From positions 9,928,303 through 9,992,302 of the forward strand of contig NW_004624800.1 of the NCBI RefSeq assembly GCF_000247695.1: a stretch of DNA of 64,000 nucleotides. Direction: 5' to 3'. Positions 10,250 through 21,728 of this stretch are shown here, piece by piece; position 1 is the stretch's first letter, and every line of letters starts with the position of its first letter. Made by a program: the position numbers and the translations under genes. Origin of the DNA: Heterocephalus glaber. Lineage: Eukaryota > Chordata > Mammalia > Rodentia > Bathyergidae. The notes under the pieces were generated by a model, which was not told the DNA's origin, did no database searches, and saw only the letters and a list, made by a program, of their open reading frames with translations.

Positions 10250-11480
10250 AGGGTTTTTTAAGGTGGACTTAAGGTCACTAATTTCAATCATTTTGCTGGA
10301 CAAAGAGATATGTATGATATATATATATAATATATATATAATATGTATGTTTAAGGTTATAAATTACTACAAGTAGTGTATTATCCATAATAAAAATATT
10401 ACTAAGCTTTACTTTCATTTTTGTTACATTTAAAATTTCTTTTAGTTTCCCTTCTGATTCCTTTTGTTGTCCCCAAAATTACTTACAACTATGCTACTGA
10501 ATTTGCAAATATTTGGTAATTTTTTGACTTTTTACTATTCATTTTTATTTTTTACCATTATTGTTTGAAGACCTATTTTATGTGACTTGGGTCCTTTTAG
10601 AATTTATAGGAATTATTTTTATGGTCCATTTGACAAATGGTCCATACATACGTGAAAAGAATATATAATTTGCCCTTTTCACAGAACCATTCTGCGAATG
10701 TCAATTAGGCAAAGTTGATTGATAATGTTTCAATGTTCCATATTCCCAGATTTCTCTTTCTGCCTGTTCTATCAACTAATAAGAGAAGTACTGAAACTTC
10801 TGACTGTAGTTGTGGATTTGTCTACTCCTCCCTGCATTACTATTGCTTTTGGTTACACACATTTTGAAACACTATCATCAGTTCAATAAACATTCAGGAT
10901 GCTATACAGTTTTCTCACCTTAAAACTTCTATCATTATGAAGTAACTTTCTTTATGCCTGAAAATATTCTTTGATTTAGACTCTCCTTTGTCATTAATAT
11001 GTGGCCTTATTGATGTGGTCACAATGTTAGATAAATCTGTCATCCTTGTATGATTAGCCTATTGTGTCTTCATATTTAAATTCAGATTTTTTAGACAGCA
11101 TATTCTTGGATTTTGATTTTATGTTTAATATTATTTCTGCATTATTTTTGGGGTTTTAAACACTTTTCATTTAATCTGTGTATGCTATGTTTGGATTTAA
11201 ATATATCAGATTGCTATTTGTTTTATGATTTTCCATATGTTTGAGTGCCATTTCTATGAATGTCCAGTTTACTAAATATACAATTTAGGAGTAAAATTTT
11301 GACAGTACAGCATCCTAAATCATAGCACACTTTTCTATATTTTGCTTTCTTTTGTTTTTGTCTTTATATCTAAACCTAGTAATAGTAACTCTAGATTGTG
11401 CTCTAGAAATTTATATAACTTTTTTTCTAGACAATGAGGTGGTTTCCAGTCATATTTAAAATCTTGTCATTAACCCCTGG
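10250..11480 (-). mobile_element. Ancient LINE-1 ORF2 endonuclease region, right part
   Basis: Antisense landmarks of the L1 endonuclease region appear in the expected order: TTAAGGTCACTAATTTCAAT near 10269, AAAGAATATATAATTTGCCC near 10658, GAATGTCAATTAGGCAAAGT near 10695, CTGTAGTTGTGGATTTGTCT near 10803, and TTTGTCATTAATATG near 10988. This is the 5'-ward continuation of 9600-9680, split by the younger L1 and SINE. Too diverged to code. Confidence 0.7.
10314..10347. repeat. (AT)n tract
   Basis: TGATATATATATATAATATA-type repeat inside the ancient L1. Confidence 0.85.
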
Positions 11481-12105
11481 GTAGAATCACGACCTGGTAG
11501 CTGTATGTTATTATTACTGAACCATGCTATGGCCACTCTTACTACTGCCTCATAAAGAGAAGACCTTGGCACCTCAAAAACATTAGAGCATTTCTAATAA
11601 ATTTTATATATTGTGAGCCAATTTTAGTCAGTGTTTTGATAAGGAAAACTTAGTTAAAACAAAACTCCATACTGTAGGTTTAGAATTAAAAATTAATTTA
11701 CAAAATACATCCTGGAAATGTATGTTGATTAAATTTTATTTCCAATACTTTCTGTGCCTTTTTACGTCTATTGATAACATGTCTAGTATCTTTATTCACT
11801 CTTGCTGTCTCTGTGAAAATACCTGTCTGGAAGAAAGCATCCATACTACTAAAATATCTGCTACAAATCTTACTTTTGGTTTCTTTATACTTGGGATTCA
11901 AAAAGAAACTTAGCCTCTTGTCTAGTTTAGAAAGCAGATGTGTATAAAACTAAGGAGTTTTCAAGCTACATTTAATACTGCTTCTTCTATAACTCTTTGA
12001 ATGAAAATTTGATGGTGAAAATTCAAGTTATCAAGGGATTCTGATTAGAAACAATGACAAATTTTATTGGAATATGATTTTCAGTAGTAACCAAAACACA
12101 AGACC
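11481..12105. other. Unique sequence
   Basis: No gene or confident repeat. Overlapping short ORFs on both strands at 11698-11913 are not supported. Confidence 0.4.
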
Positions 12106-12107
12106 AG

Positions 12108-12265
12108 GAGTCAGGAAGCAACCTAGAGACCTGATTCTGGCTCAGAATTCCAACATTCCTTTTATAGCCTTGGATATAAATTTCTTGGGATGTAGTTTCT
12201 TCATTTGCAAAACTAAAATAGTTAAAAGTACAGTGATAATCCACAGCACTCAGCACAGAGAATCC
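12108..12265 (-). mobile_element. MIR SINE
   Basis: Order of the antisense MIR core: CAGGAGTCAGGAAGCAACCT, CTGATTCTGGCTC, a TTTCTTCATTTGCAAAACTA run, then AAAGTACAGTGATAAT. Diverged ancient copy. Confidence 0.7.
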
Positions 12266-12604
12266 ACATGAAAAGGCTGGTGAATAGAAATATCTGCTCT
12301 CCAAACTTTTCCTTATAAATTCTTACCAACTTTGGCCTACTTACTCATTTATAATGCCAACACTGAGGTTCTTTATCATAAACCTACTTCTTAATAATAT
12401 TATGAATAATAATGAATACCACTCCAGATGCAAAAAATGAATAACAAAAGAGGATAATAATAGAATTGAGGACTGAGAGTAAATAATTATGCATAGAACA
12501 AAATGAAGCAAACCAAAATAAAATGATGTCTGTGTGTAGATCGATGATAACAGCTCGCGGGTTATAAGGAATAAGAAAACTTTTATAAAACCTGAGCATA
12601 AATA
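12266..12604. other. Unique AT-rich sequence
   Basis: Nothing recognisable. The two overlapping minus-strand ORFs here are AT-rich chance ORFs. Confidence 0.4.
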
Positions 12605-13425
12605 CATAAATTTTTATTTATTATTTTTATTTATTAGGACATATTTGCAGCACATGCATTTTACAGTCATCTTGGGGAGTTGGTACATGTGCATAATACA
12701 GCTTTTTATTTTTTTAATCCCTTTCTCTCTCTCTCCTCCTTCTCTGATTCCTCTTTCCTCCTTGTTATTCTGGTTGATATTATTAATCTTAGTTCATACT
12801 TATAATATATAATGTCCATGTTACTGAGGTTATTAGTGGCGTATCTTCACTCTACCTATTTTCCCACCTCACCCTGCCCTTCACCCTTGATTTCCTGGGT
12901 GAGTTCCCATTTACTAGATATCCATCCCTTTGTCTCCTTCCTTTCTTTTTCTCTTAGTTTGTACTTTGCCTTACTCAAGTGAGAGATACCACAGAGTATT
13001 CAAACCTATGTGTCTGATTTATTTCACTTAACACTATATTTTCCAGGTATATATCCATTTTCCTACAAATGGCTCAAATTTGTCCTTATAACTGAGTAGT
13101 ATTCCATTATATGTAGATATCATATTTTGTTTAACCAATCATCTGTTGATGGGCATATAGGCTGCTTCCAGGATTTAGCTATTATGAATTGTGTTGCTAT
13201 AAACATTGGTATGCATGGATTGCAGTAGTAGGATGTCTTAAGCTCTCTACAGAAGATACCTGGAAGAGGAATAACTAGGTCTTATAGAATTTCTAATTTT
13301 ACCTCTGAGAAATCCCCATACAGATTTCCATAATGGTTTTACTAATTTACATTTCACTTAGTAATATACAATTTAAGTTCTTCCCCATCTTTTCACAGCC
13401 TGATAATTCTTTCCGTTTTAACATT
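12605..13425 (-). mobile_element. LINE-1 3' end (ORF2 tail and 3' UTR)
   Basis: A/T tail at 12605-12640, then a GACATATTTGCAGCACATGC terminus, a C/T-rich 3' UTR, and antisense ORF2 tail including CATCTGTTGATGGGCATATA near 13140. Same subfamily as 860-1373. Ends near 13425, where an older L1 begins. Confidence 0.82.
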
Positions 13426-13875
13426 GAATAATATACCATTATCTAGATATTCTTTAGTTTAAGCATTCACCTAGTAAAGACATTTTAATTACTTCCAAGT
13501 TTTGGCATTATGACAAAAGCTGCTTTACACATTTTTTTGTACACGTTTTGGTGTAGAAGTAAGTTTTCCATTCATTTGGCAAATACGGAGGGGGTATGAT
13601 GGATGGGTGGATGGATGGTACAATAACAATATGTTTACTTTGGTAAGGAAATGCCAAACTCTCAAAGTGGCTGTACTATTTTATAATCTACCAGCAATGA
13701 ATGAGTTTTCCTGTTACTTCTCACTCTTGTAGGTGTTCGATGTTGCTGGGAATTTGGGCTTTGACCATTCTAATTGGTGTGTAGTGTTCTTACATTATCT
13801 TTTAATTTGCAATTCTCTGATGATATAGGGTGTTGCATCTTTCCATATCTATATTTACGTAGTAATTCAAAATAC
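13426..13875 (-). mobile_element. Ancient LINE-1 (L1M) ORF2 tail
   Basis: Repeats the same antisense ORF2-tail landmarks a second time in a more diverged form: AAGCATTCACCTAGTAAAGA near 13462, AAAGCTGCTTTACACATT near 13517, GGAAATGCCAAACTCTC near 13647, a CTACCAGCAATGAATGAG run near 13690, and CATTCTAATTGGTGTGTAG near 13768. It therefore comes from a separate, older insertion than 12605-13425. Confidence 0.75.
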
Positions 13876-14798
13876 CAGAATATAGATGTTTTAGAACCCG
13901 TAGAGCTATGGCAATAAAATATTGTCTTTATCCAATTTTATATCCAAATTTTCATATTCTAATACAAATTTGTACATTAAGTATTTTATTTTTTTTAAAG
14001 CCAACCTAATATACACTGAACTGAAAAATATGTATCTTGGTTTCCAACCAAATTGCTCAGCCTTGGAAATTTCTGTAGATCAGATTTTTAATATACACAT
14101 TCAGAAATAATCCTAAACATAGTAGGTAGTTTTCTACAATTTTGTAAGCAGTTAACTTGGGGCAGAGGAAATAGAATTTATCAGAAAAAATGCATTTATG
14201 AATCTGAAAAATTTGCAATTTTTGCCAAATTATAAAGATTGCATTAATAGAGTACCACATTCAAAGTTATAATGAGGAATATCTTCTCTCGATATCACTT
14301 GTAATTTCCTCAGTGATTTAAACAGAATAATGAGAGAATCCATCTTCTGCAGATGCTATTTTGAGAATCACATAATAGCTTAAAGTAAATTATTTTATAA
14401 TTATTGCATTGGGCCAAACATGAAAACATTCTTTGTCTCTTAAAGGAGTCAGAGGAGAAATCAATTTTTAGATAATATCTCCTTGTGCCATATGTTTCAA
14501 ATAATTCAGTTCAAGTAATACAATATTCTGCTTTTGTATGAAGCAGAACATTTTTATTATCATCTCATCATTTTCCTCTGCAATTCAGCAAACTATGATT
14601 GTTACTAAAATGAAATGAGATGCCTGGGCACTGAGTCAAATAAAATTTGTATACTGAACATAACTTATAGTTGTCTTAGTTAACTTGCATTGAAACTAAC
14701 ACCCACATAAGGTGCTGATATTTAAAGGCAGAAAGGTAAATTTACTGAGCTCCTTTTCCAAATTTCATTTCTTTCCCCAATTTGAGTTGGCAAGTAAA
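13876..14798. other. Unique AT-rich sequence
   Basis: No gene or firm repeat match. Confidence 0.4.
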
Positions 14799-14800
14799 TA

Positions 14801-14971
14801 CAGTAATACCTCAGTTCACAAACACTTCTGTTTGTGAACATTTTTGCAAATAGAAGAATTGGGCAAAATTTTGCTTCTGTTCACAAACACCACCTCCAGT
14901 GACAAACACAACTGCAGCCATCTTCATCAGAATCATGGAATGAATTAAGTTTGTGAACCAAGGCACTACTG
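14801..14971. mobile_element. Tigger/pogo-like MITE, copy 1 (171 bp)
   Basis: Starts CAGTAATACCTCAGTTCACA and ends in the inverse of CAGTAGTGCCTTGGTTCACA, giving terminal inverted repeats of about 23 bp with three or four mismatches. It is bounded by TA on both sides (14799-14800 and 14972-14973), the target of Tc1/mariner-superfamily elements. It has no coding capacity. A homologous copy lies at 31357-31552. Confidence 0.85.
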
Positions 14972-14973
14972 TA

Positions 14974-15709
14974 ATCTGATTTCTTTCAAATTACAAATTT
15001 GAAGTTCACCTTCTTATTCAGGGTAAGATAATTGAAAGACAGGTAAGATTGGCTATTTAAATTATTTTAAGTAAATTTGAATAATTTAACTGTTTTGGAA
15101 TGATTTCTAAATTAATCATTTCAAAACACTTTAATATTTAAAATATTTATGAAAGCAAGAGTCCCCAAATGAATGGCATCACGTACCTATATATTATAGT
15201 AGGGGGCTACACAGACTAACATAAAGTTATTAACCTTAGTTTCAATAAATAATAAAAGGTAAGACTTACATTTTGCAAAATGCTTATGTAAATTTCAGAT
15301 TTCTATAGTTTAATGGCAGGTAAAAGGGAGAGATCAAGACAATTTTAGGTAGAAATATTAATTACTAAAAATATAGATGATGACATGTCTCCCTGCTACC
15401 AGACAGGGATTTATCCTTGATATGATATATGATTTATTTAATGACTACTTGACTTAGTGCCATGACAGAAAAAAAATCTAGCTCAAATATTAAAAAGTAT
15501 TAAAAGTCAATTGTCACCTGTATTTTCCACGTGTCTCCCCTGATTATGGTGTCATAATTAAATAGAAAGATGGATTTTATTCTAGTAAAAAAATAGGGGA
15601 AATGCAATTTTCATGTATAAAACATACCCACCACAGTACTTCTGACTCTTCTCAGTGCCATAGGAGTGTTTCCACATATCTGTGTACACTCTCTCTCACA
15701 TAAATGTGA

Positions 15710-15749
<40 letters not shown>

Positions 15750-15930
15750 GCTCCTTCTTGCTTTTCTGCATATCAACAAGAGAAGTATCTTACAAGAATA
15801 TGGCTAGCTCTCAGTTGTTGGTTACTCAGAGGCCACTTGGAAGGGGACTGCTGATTCACAATGCCTTCCCACTCCTAAGAGCAAAAGGGACCAGCAAGGG
15901 ATTGTCATTTTCTATTCTTATAAGGAATAC
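14974..15930. other. Unique sequence with a CA microsatellite
   Basis: Only (CA)n at 15716-15747 is recognisable. Confidence 0.4.
15716..15747. repeat. (CA)n microsatellite
   Basis: About 16 CA units, almost uninterrupted. Confidence 0.95.
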
Positions 15931-15943
15931 TCAATCACCCTTT

Positions 15944-16038
15944 TTTTTTTCTTCTTTCTTTTTTGGTACTGGGGATCGAATTCTGGCCCTTGCGCCTGTG
16001 CAGCAGGCAGTGAAACCACTGAGCTAAATCCCCGGCCC
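15944..16038 (-). mobile_element. ID-type SINE with target-site duplication
   Basis: T-rich tail, then GGTACTGGGGATCGAATTC through CTGAGCTAAATCCCCGGCCC on the + strand. The flanks TCAATCACCCTTT (15931) and TCAATGACCCTTT (16039) are a 13-bp duplication with one mismatch. Confidence 0.92.
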
Positions 16039-16180
16039 TCAATGACCCTTTAATGGACTATTGTCTAGGAAATTGTACAACCTGGCTCTTACAACAAGAC
16101 TATGTCTTGAGGAAGTACTTTAGTTGTCATGAAAGAATAGGACTATGGCTTGAAAGCTGTCTTGATACTGAAAGTTAACA

Positions 16181-16182
<2 letters not shown>

Positions 16183-16213
<31 letters not shown>
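16183..16213. repeat. (TG)n microsatellite
   Basis: About 15 uninterrupted TG units. Confidence 0.95.
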
Positions 16214-16217
<4 letters not shown>

Positions 16218-18235
16218 AATTCAAGCAATTCTAAATATATCATAGCAAAAATGCTACATCTGGGAAAGGAGCAGTATTTCTTTCATGGTAGCATATGAAC
16301 TTAAGTGTTTGTTATTTGTTACTGAATATCCATAGTGCTCTTACATGAATTTCTACATGAAATATTTTTATCACATTTCAGTATAGTAAAGTCATCAAAA
16401 CCTTGTTCAGCTTTTTACACTCTCTCAGAGATATTAGTAGACAGGACCATCAGTGTACCCACAAAAAGAAAATTCCAACTGAGATATCTGCAAAAACTGA
16501 GGCCATACAACAAAAATATTCAAATCTCAGTAAAGGTATTAGAAAACCTCAAGTATGTAAGACCAGAAACAACACATGGAAGCCTCAAAGAATCTTTACC
16601 ATCCAAACCACTGAGCACAGGAAAAATGTGTGTTTTCATGGCTCAGTGAACAGGTTAAGATTTGAATTTATTCTAAGCATGTGATACAGAAATACCTGTG
16701 CTGAGAAACTAAGGTGCAAAATTTCTTTTTAGAAGGCTGGCGATTCTTCAGGGAAACAAAATCCATCTGAAGGGACACTTCATAAAACAGAGTACAAATA
16801 GTCATGGGCAAAATATATTTCCTATGAAAAAAATTTTGAGGAAAAAATATAAAACTGAAGAGAAAATAAATCATAAATCAAAGTAAGAAGACACGAAGAT
16901 AGTACAACTAAATTTAAAATTAGAAATAAGAAAATGATTCAAACACCAAGTTTTAAAAGTAAGTGTTTAAGGAGCATCTGAAAACTATGAAAATAGAATG
17001 GGTGTATATGGAATTAATTAAATAGAACTCTTTTAAGTGAAAAATAGAGCCATTGTGATAAAAAGTAAAAACTCAGCAGATGAATTAATTTGCATGTTAA
17101 ACACTTGAGAAAAAGTTAAATTTCACTTTCTGTTCTTAAGGCTACTGAGACTGCAGGCTTTTCCAACTCTGGCTTTCTAGAGTTGGAGGCCTCTTTCTCA
17201 AGTTTCTCTATATTCTTTAGTTACCTTTTGGCAAACCAGGCACTTCATTACTGAGTTCACCTTTCACTTGTGAAAACATCAATAGTAGCCATGCACAGAA
17301 AAACAATTCCTTTCAATCTGTCTCCCCTGGACATGCAAGTGGAGTAAGAACATGAGCTATTGCCCAAGTCGTTGTAGGCAGCAATCCTACCAAATGTTTT
17401 TGCCAACAAATTCCCATCTCTCCAGGCTTTGGTGTCAGTTTGGTATGTCATCTGGGCTTTTACTGGGACATGGTCTGTGTCTGAATCTACACAAATAAGG
17501 GTAATTGTCTTGCAATTCTAGAAATCTTAGTGATTTAAGCACAAAATATTTGTATATTCTCAATGAGGCAACTCTTCAAGTTGATGCTAACCTTCTGGCT
17601 ATTCCTCGGCCCATGCTCAAATCCATTGTCTGGATTCTGAATCTTAAAGAGGTTCATTTGTTGCTCCTTACCACTCTGCTATTTTCTAGAAGTCCTGGTA
17701 TTCTTGTATCTTAGAATCTGCTGCTTCTGACTGTGGGAATGAAGAAGTGAAAGGATGAAGAGCTTTTTAATAAGCCACTGCATTTCTCTTGTGAAAATTT
17801 TGTCTCACAACTCCAATGTAAACATATGAAAAATTGGAAAATGTTGTGTGGTGTTTCTAGAAAAACATTCTTGTCTTTCTTCTGACCTTTCTAAATCTTC
17901 TCATAGTTGTCAACCCCAAAGAATATTTATGAAAAGAAACATGAATGTGAATGTTATTTTCATTGTTATTTGTAAGCACAAAAATTGGAAAGTATATTTG
18001 TATCAATAAAATATTGGACTAATAACCTCTTTTATGAAGATATAATGTACAGCAATTTAAATTAATGCAATTTAAGTGTATATGGATTTGCTTAATTTTT
18101 AAAACATAAAAGAAATATTTTGCAAAAGGACATAGGTAAATCATTTAGGTAGATTTGAAGGGACACTAAATCTATGCTATAAATTGTTATATACTTAACT
18201 ACCAATAAATAAATACGTGATCTACTGGATTGAAT
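16214..18235. other. Unique sequence; one unassigned ORF
   Basis: No recognised repeat or gene. The minus strand is open from about 17514 to a stop at 17257 (roughly 86 codons) with a balanced composition. I recognise no domain, so it is reported only as an observation. Confidence 0.4.
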
Positions 18236-18465
18236 AAATCCTTCAAAATCTATCTCCACCTGGAATCTCAGGATCTGACTTTATTTGGAAATCAAGTCAT
18301 TGCAGAGTATTCAATTAAGATGAGGTCATTCTGAATTAGGGACAAGGTCTGACAGTCTTACAAAAATCATTCTGAAATGTGAAAGAATAAACTTCTGTTG
18401 TTTGAGTCACCCAGTTTGCCATAATTTGCCATGGCAACTCTGGGAAACTAATAAAAATGCCTAAA
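18236..18465 (+). mobile_element. MaLR LTR (MLT1-like), internally deleted
   Basis: Ends with the typical MLT1 3' signature: AAACTTCTGTTGTTTGAGTC, then a CCCAGTTTGCCATAATTTG run and GGAAACTAATA. The 5' part carries a GACTTTATTTGGAAATCAAG segment. Shorter than the LTR at 21290. Confidence 0.65.
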
Positions 18466-19430
18466 AATACACATATTTCGTAAGGAGGGTTATTTCTGTG
18501 GAGTGAGGTGATAAAAAGTAAGGGAAGCATATTTTTAAAATGGACCAGAAATACCAGTTTCTTAGAAAAATCTCCATTAGAGGCAAATATAGTCAAATAT
18601 AAATATGCATGTACTGGAATCTCTTCTTCTCATTTAATATTTGAAAAATTTTAAAATTTAGGAAATCTAAGGAAAGTAATATAAACATAAATATAAAGCA
18701 CAGGATTGAAAAATGTATGTATTACAAATAAAATATATCCATAAACAGGTTTCCTTATCAACTTATTTTTTAAATAACATTATCTTGGAATGATCAAAGT
18801 TGTTTTCCATTAAAATTTAAATAAGACTGCAGTATCATTATAAAGCACATGACTTAATGTCAAAATTGGTGGTGGATACACTGTTTATTATCCTATGTGC
18901 TTCCATCTAGTATTATTTAAAGCAAATTAAAAATAACAGAAAACACTTTTTTTATTCAATTCAACGGTTGAAAAGAGTTATCAAGATTTACCATGATTTC
19001 TATCATATGAGAAACCTAAAATATAAATAAAAAGCCAAAATAGATGATAGGAAATAGGGACATAGATCTTTGGCAAAAACAAGGAGGAGTAAGAAACAGA
19101 GAGGAAGAGAAAGAGAGCAGGGGAAGAAGATGAGAAAGGAATGACGACGTGTTAGGTGCGTGAACCAACTCCCCACCAGAAGTAGAATCATTAGGCACCA
19201 CACACAGGCACCCATAACAACAAGAATTTAATTAAAAAGAACTATTAATTACTCTCTTCTGAACCAGGATAATTTTTGGTCATGTGAAATTTCTTCTTGT
19301 GGAAATGCAGTGTGAATGTATGTATGACAGTAATATATATCTCAGATCTACAGATCAGAAAAGAGAAAAAGGACAATTCTAAATGACAAAAACATCACAT
19401 GAAGTCCTACTGCTCTGAAGTGATCAGAAT
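18466..19430. other. Unique sequence
   Basis: AT-rich. Purine-rich stretch at about 19085-19140, but no gene or transposon recognised. Confidence 0.4.
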
Positions 19431-19445
19431 GAAAATACCATTTTA

Positions 19446-19534
19446 GCCGGGGATTTCGCTCAGTGGTTCTGCCGCCTGCCTTGCAAGCTCAAGGTCCAGA
19501 GTTTGATCCCCGGTACCAAACAAAGAAAAGAAAA
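19446..19534 (+). mobile_element. ID-type SINE (variant form) with target-site duplication
   Basis: Body from GCCGGGGATTTCGCTCAGTG to GTTTGATCCCCGGTACCAAA with an AAAGAAAAG-type tail. The flanks GAAAATACCATTTTA (19431) and GAAAAGACCATTTTA (19535) are a 15-bp duplication with one mismatch. Confidence 0.93.
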
Positions 19535-19577
19535 GAAAAGACCATTTTAAAATGAATCCGTTCAAAACAAAATGCAA

Positions 19578-19670
19578 GGGCAGGGGATTTAGCTCAGTGG
19601 CACCGCGCCTGCCTCACAAGCCCAAGGTCCTGAGTTCGAGCCCCAATACCAAAAACAACAACAACAACAA
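19578..19670 (+). mobile_element. ID-type SINE (variant form) with (CAA)n tail
   Basis: Body from GGGCAGGGGATTTAGCTCAG to GTTCGAGCCCCAATACC, then (CAA)n. ACAAAATGCAA before and ACAAGATGCAA after form the target duplication. Box A and box B are well preserved. Confidence 0.93.
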
Positions 19671-19683
19671 CAACAAGATGCAA

Positions 19684-20097
19684 AATTTCATAGTTAAGTT
19701 TAAGATTTATATTGGAAAATAAAATGAAAATAATCACAAAAATAATTTTATTTATTACATATTTATCCATATTTATAAACAGTTTTAATTTCAAACTATA
19801 ATCCTAGAATAAAATATGAATTACTATATGTTTATTATTTTTTACAAAATTATGTGGCATGATTGGGCCATATACATTGCTTTTGATGCTCAAATCAGTG
19901 TCCACTGAAGAAACTTTCCCTGCTGTCAATTTTCTACTCCTCAGCTGTGAACAAATCAAATTCTCCCACATTCGCTTCTATCAAAATCATTCATATTGAC
20001 TTCATGAAATCTTTCATCTGTCTAAAAGTTTGAATTTTAACTGAAGTCATTTTTCATGATATATAAATTTATTATAGGGTGGCTTTTAACATCCGAT
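19684..20097. other. Unique AT-rich sequence between SINEs
   Basis: No feature recognised. Confidence 0.4.
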
Positions 20098-20109
20098 AAA
20101 CAAAACATA

Positions 20110-20194
20110 GGGCCGAGGATTTAGCTCAGTGGTTTCACCATCTGCTGTGCAAGTGCAAGGACCCGAGTTCAATCCCCAGTACCAAAAAAACCCA
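20110..20194 (+). mobile_element. ID-type SINE (variant form) with target-site duplication
   Basis: GGGCCGAGGATTTAGCTCAG through GTTCAATCCCCAGTACCAAA with an A-rich tail. Flanked by ACAAAACATA (ending 20109) and ACAAAAAACATA (ending 20206). Confidence 0.92.
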
Positions 20195-20287
20195 ACAAAA
20201 AACATAGTACCTGATAAAGACACCATGATGATTGAGGATAATTGTGTGTGTTGAGCAATACAGAATATGTAAAAACAGGCTAATTTT

Positions 20288-20425
20288 ATAAATGTTTGAT
20301 CTATCTATCTCTCTGTCTCTGTCCCTGTCTCTCTCTGTATATACATATGTATACATATATGTACACACACACACACATATACAGATGGATGATACAGAGA
20401 GAGAAAGATGATAGACAGCGATATG
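20288..20425. repeat. Mixed CT/TA/CA/GATA low-complexity tract
   Basis: Successive short tracts of (CTAT)n, (CT)n, (TATACA)n, (CA)n and (GA)n. Confidence 0.8.
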
Positions 20426-20519
20426 TAGATAGTTATTTTGAATACTTTGTTCTCATGAAACCTTAAAACCTAAAGTCGTTAGGTAGAATAGTGTTGCTGC
20501 ATGTAAAGTGATTTGAATT

Positions 20520-20755
20520 TAATAGAATACTTACTGAGTACCTGCCACCATAAAAGAGTGTTAATTTTTTCATAAGAAATCTATGAGGTTGGTATTATTA
20601 TTATTATTATATTCTTTTTCTAGGTGCAGAAACTGGAACCCAGTGAAGATAAATAAAATTCTAAGCTCATAACACTAGCAAGTAATAGTGCCCAGCTTTC
20701 TATTCTGTGTGAGTCAAGGCCCTGTATGAGTTACACCCTAGCATGCCACCTCTCA
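20520..20755 (+). mobile_element. MIR SINE
   Basis: Sense MIR order: ATACTTACTGAGTACCTGCC, CTATGAGGTTGGTATTATTA with an (ATT)n expansion, then GCAGAAACTGGAACCCAGTG and a degenerate 3' segment. Confidence 0.75.
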
Positions 20756-21288
20756 GGACTGGGTTACATGATGCATACTCATGGTGGAACGCAGATGTTA
20801 ATGACTGAACCAGAATTCATCAGCCTCAGACTGTCCTTCAGTTACACCTAGCCTACAAATGTGGTTTGTTTTCTTTTGACTCATGCCATGTTCTTTTAAA
20901 GTGTGAAATAGAAGCAAGCATCATTAAGGGAAGGAGATGATATACTACAATATCTGCTTACAACATCTTTGAAAACTTCAGATCTGACAACATAGTCCAC
21001 AACTGAGACAGAGCAACAGAAAAGGGGGGGGGGTGTTAAATGGAATATATCTTTTCCAGTTTATTATACTTCCTTTCTACTTTTTAAATGAAATTTCAGC
21101 TCTCATTTGTTAAAGATGGTGCACTTGTTTTGTTTTAATTTGCTTCCTTGCCTACCTGAGTCATTTGCCCAATCCATGTAGGCAGTTTGAGGTTGTGCTT
21201 CTGGCATGAAAACAGAATTTTTTCCTGATTGGTATTGGCAATGTGAGTTCAAACTATAACACCAACACAAAAGTATTTTTTAATAATG
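20756..21288. other. Unique sequence
   Basis: Nothing recognised apart from a short G run near 21025. Confidence 0.4.
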
Positions 21289-21289
21289 C

Positions 21290-21728
21290 TGTTATGGGTT
21301 GCACTGTGCCCCCCAAAATTCATATTAGGAAGTTCAAAACTCAGTGTCTCAGAACATCACCTTCCTTGGAGACAGAATCTTCATAGAGATTAAGCTAATG
21401 TTAGACCTAGAATAGCCTCTGATCTAAAAAGATAGTGTTATGAGAAAGAAAAATGTGGAAACAGACAAGCACACAGGGAGAATGCCATAAGATCATGGAG
21501 GAGAAGTTAAGGTTGGTGCATCCTAAAACTGAGGAACACCAAAAATTTCCAGCAAAACCCTAGAAGCTAAGAGAAGTTTGGAACAGATTCTCCCTCACTC
21601 CTCAGAAGAACCAACCATGACTTTTATCACAGATCTCCAGCTCCAGAAATGTGAGACAATAGATTTTTGTTGTTTAAGCCACCCTGTGTGTGATACTTTG
21701 GTTATGGCAGCCTTAGCAAACTAAAACA
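21290..21728 (+). mobile_element. MaLR LTR (MLT1-like)
   Basis: Starts ATGGGTTGCACTGTGCCCCC followed by AAAATTCATATTAGGAAGTT. Ends with GTTGTTTAAGCCACCCTGTG and GCAGCCTTAGCAAACTAAAA. Both ends match the MLT1 pattern and the length of about 440 bp is typical. It is a solitary LTR with no internal region. Confidence 0.82.

Noticed and set aside
15666..15854. ORF with an HTHTHT run
   Set aside because: It is a translation of the CA microsatellite.
19446..20194. tRNA-like box A and box B sequences, possible tRNA genes
   Set aside because: No complete cloverleaf, A-rich tails and target duplications: these are ID SINEs.
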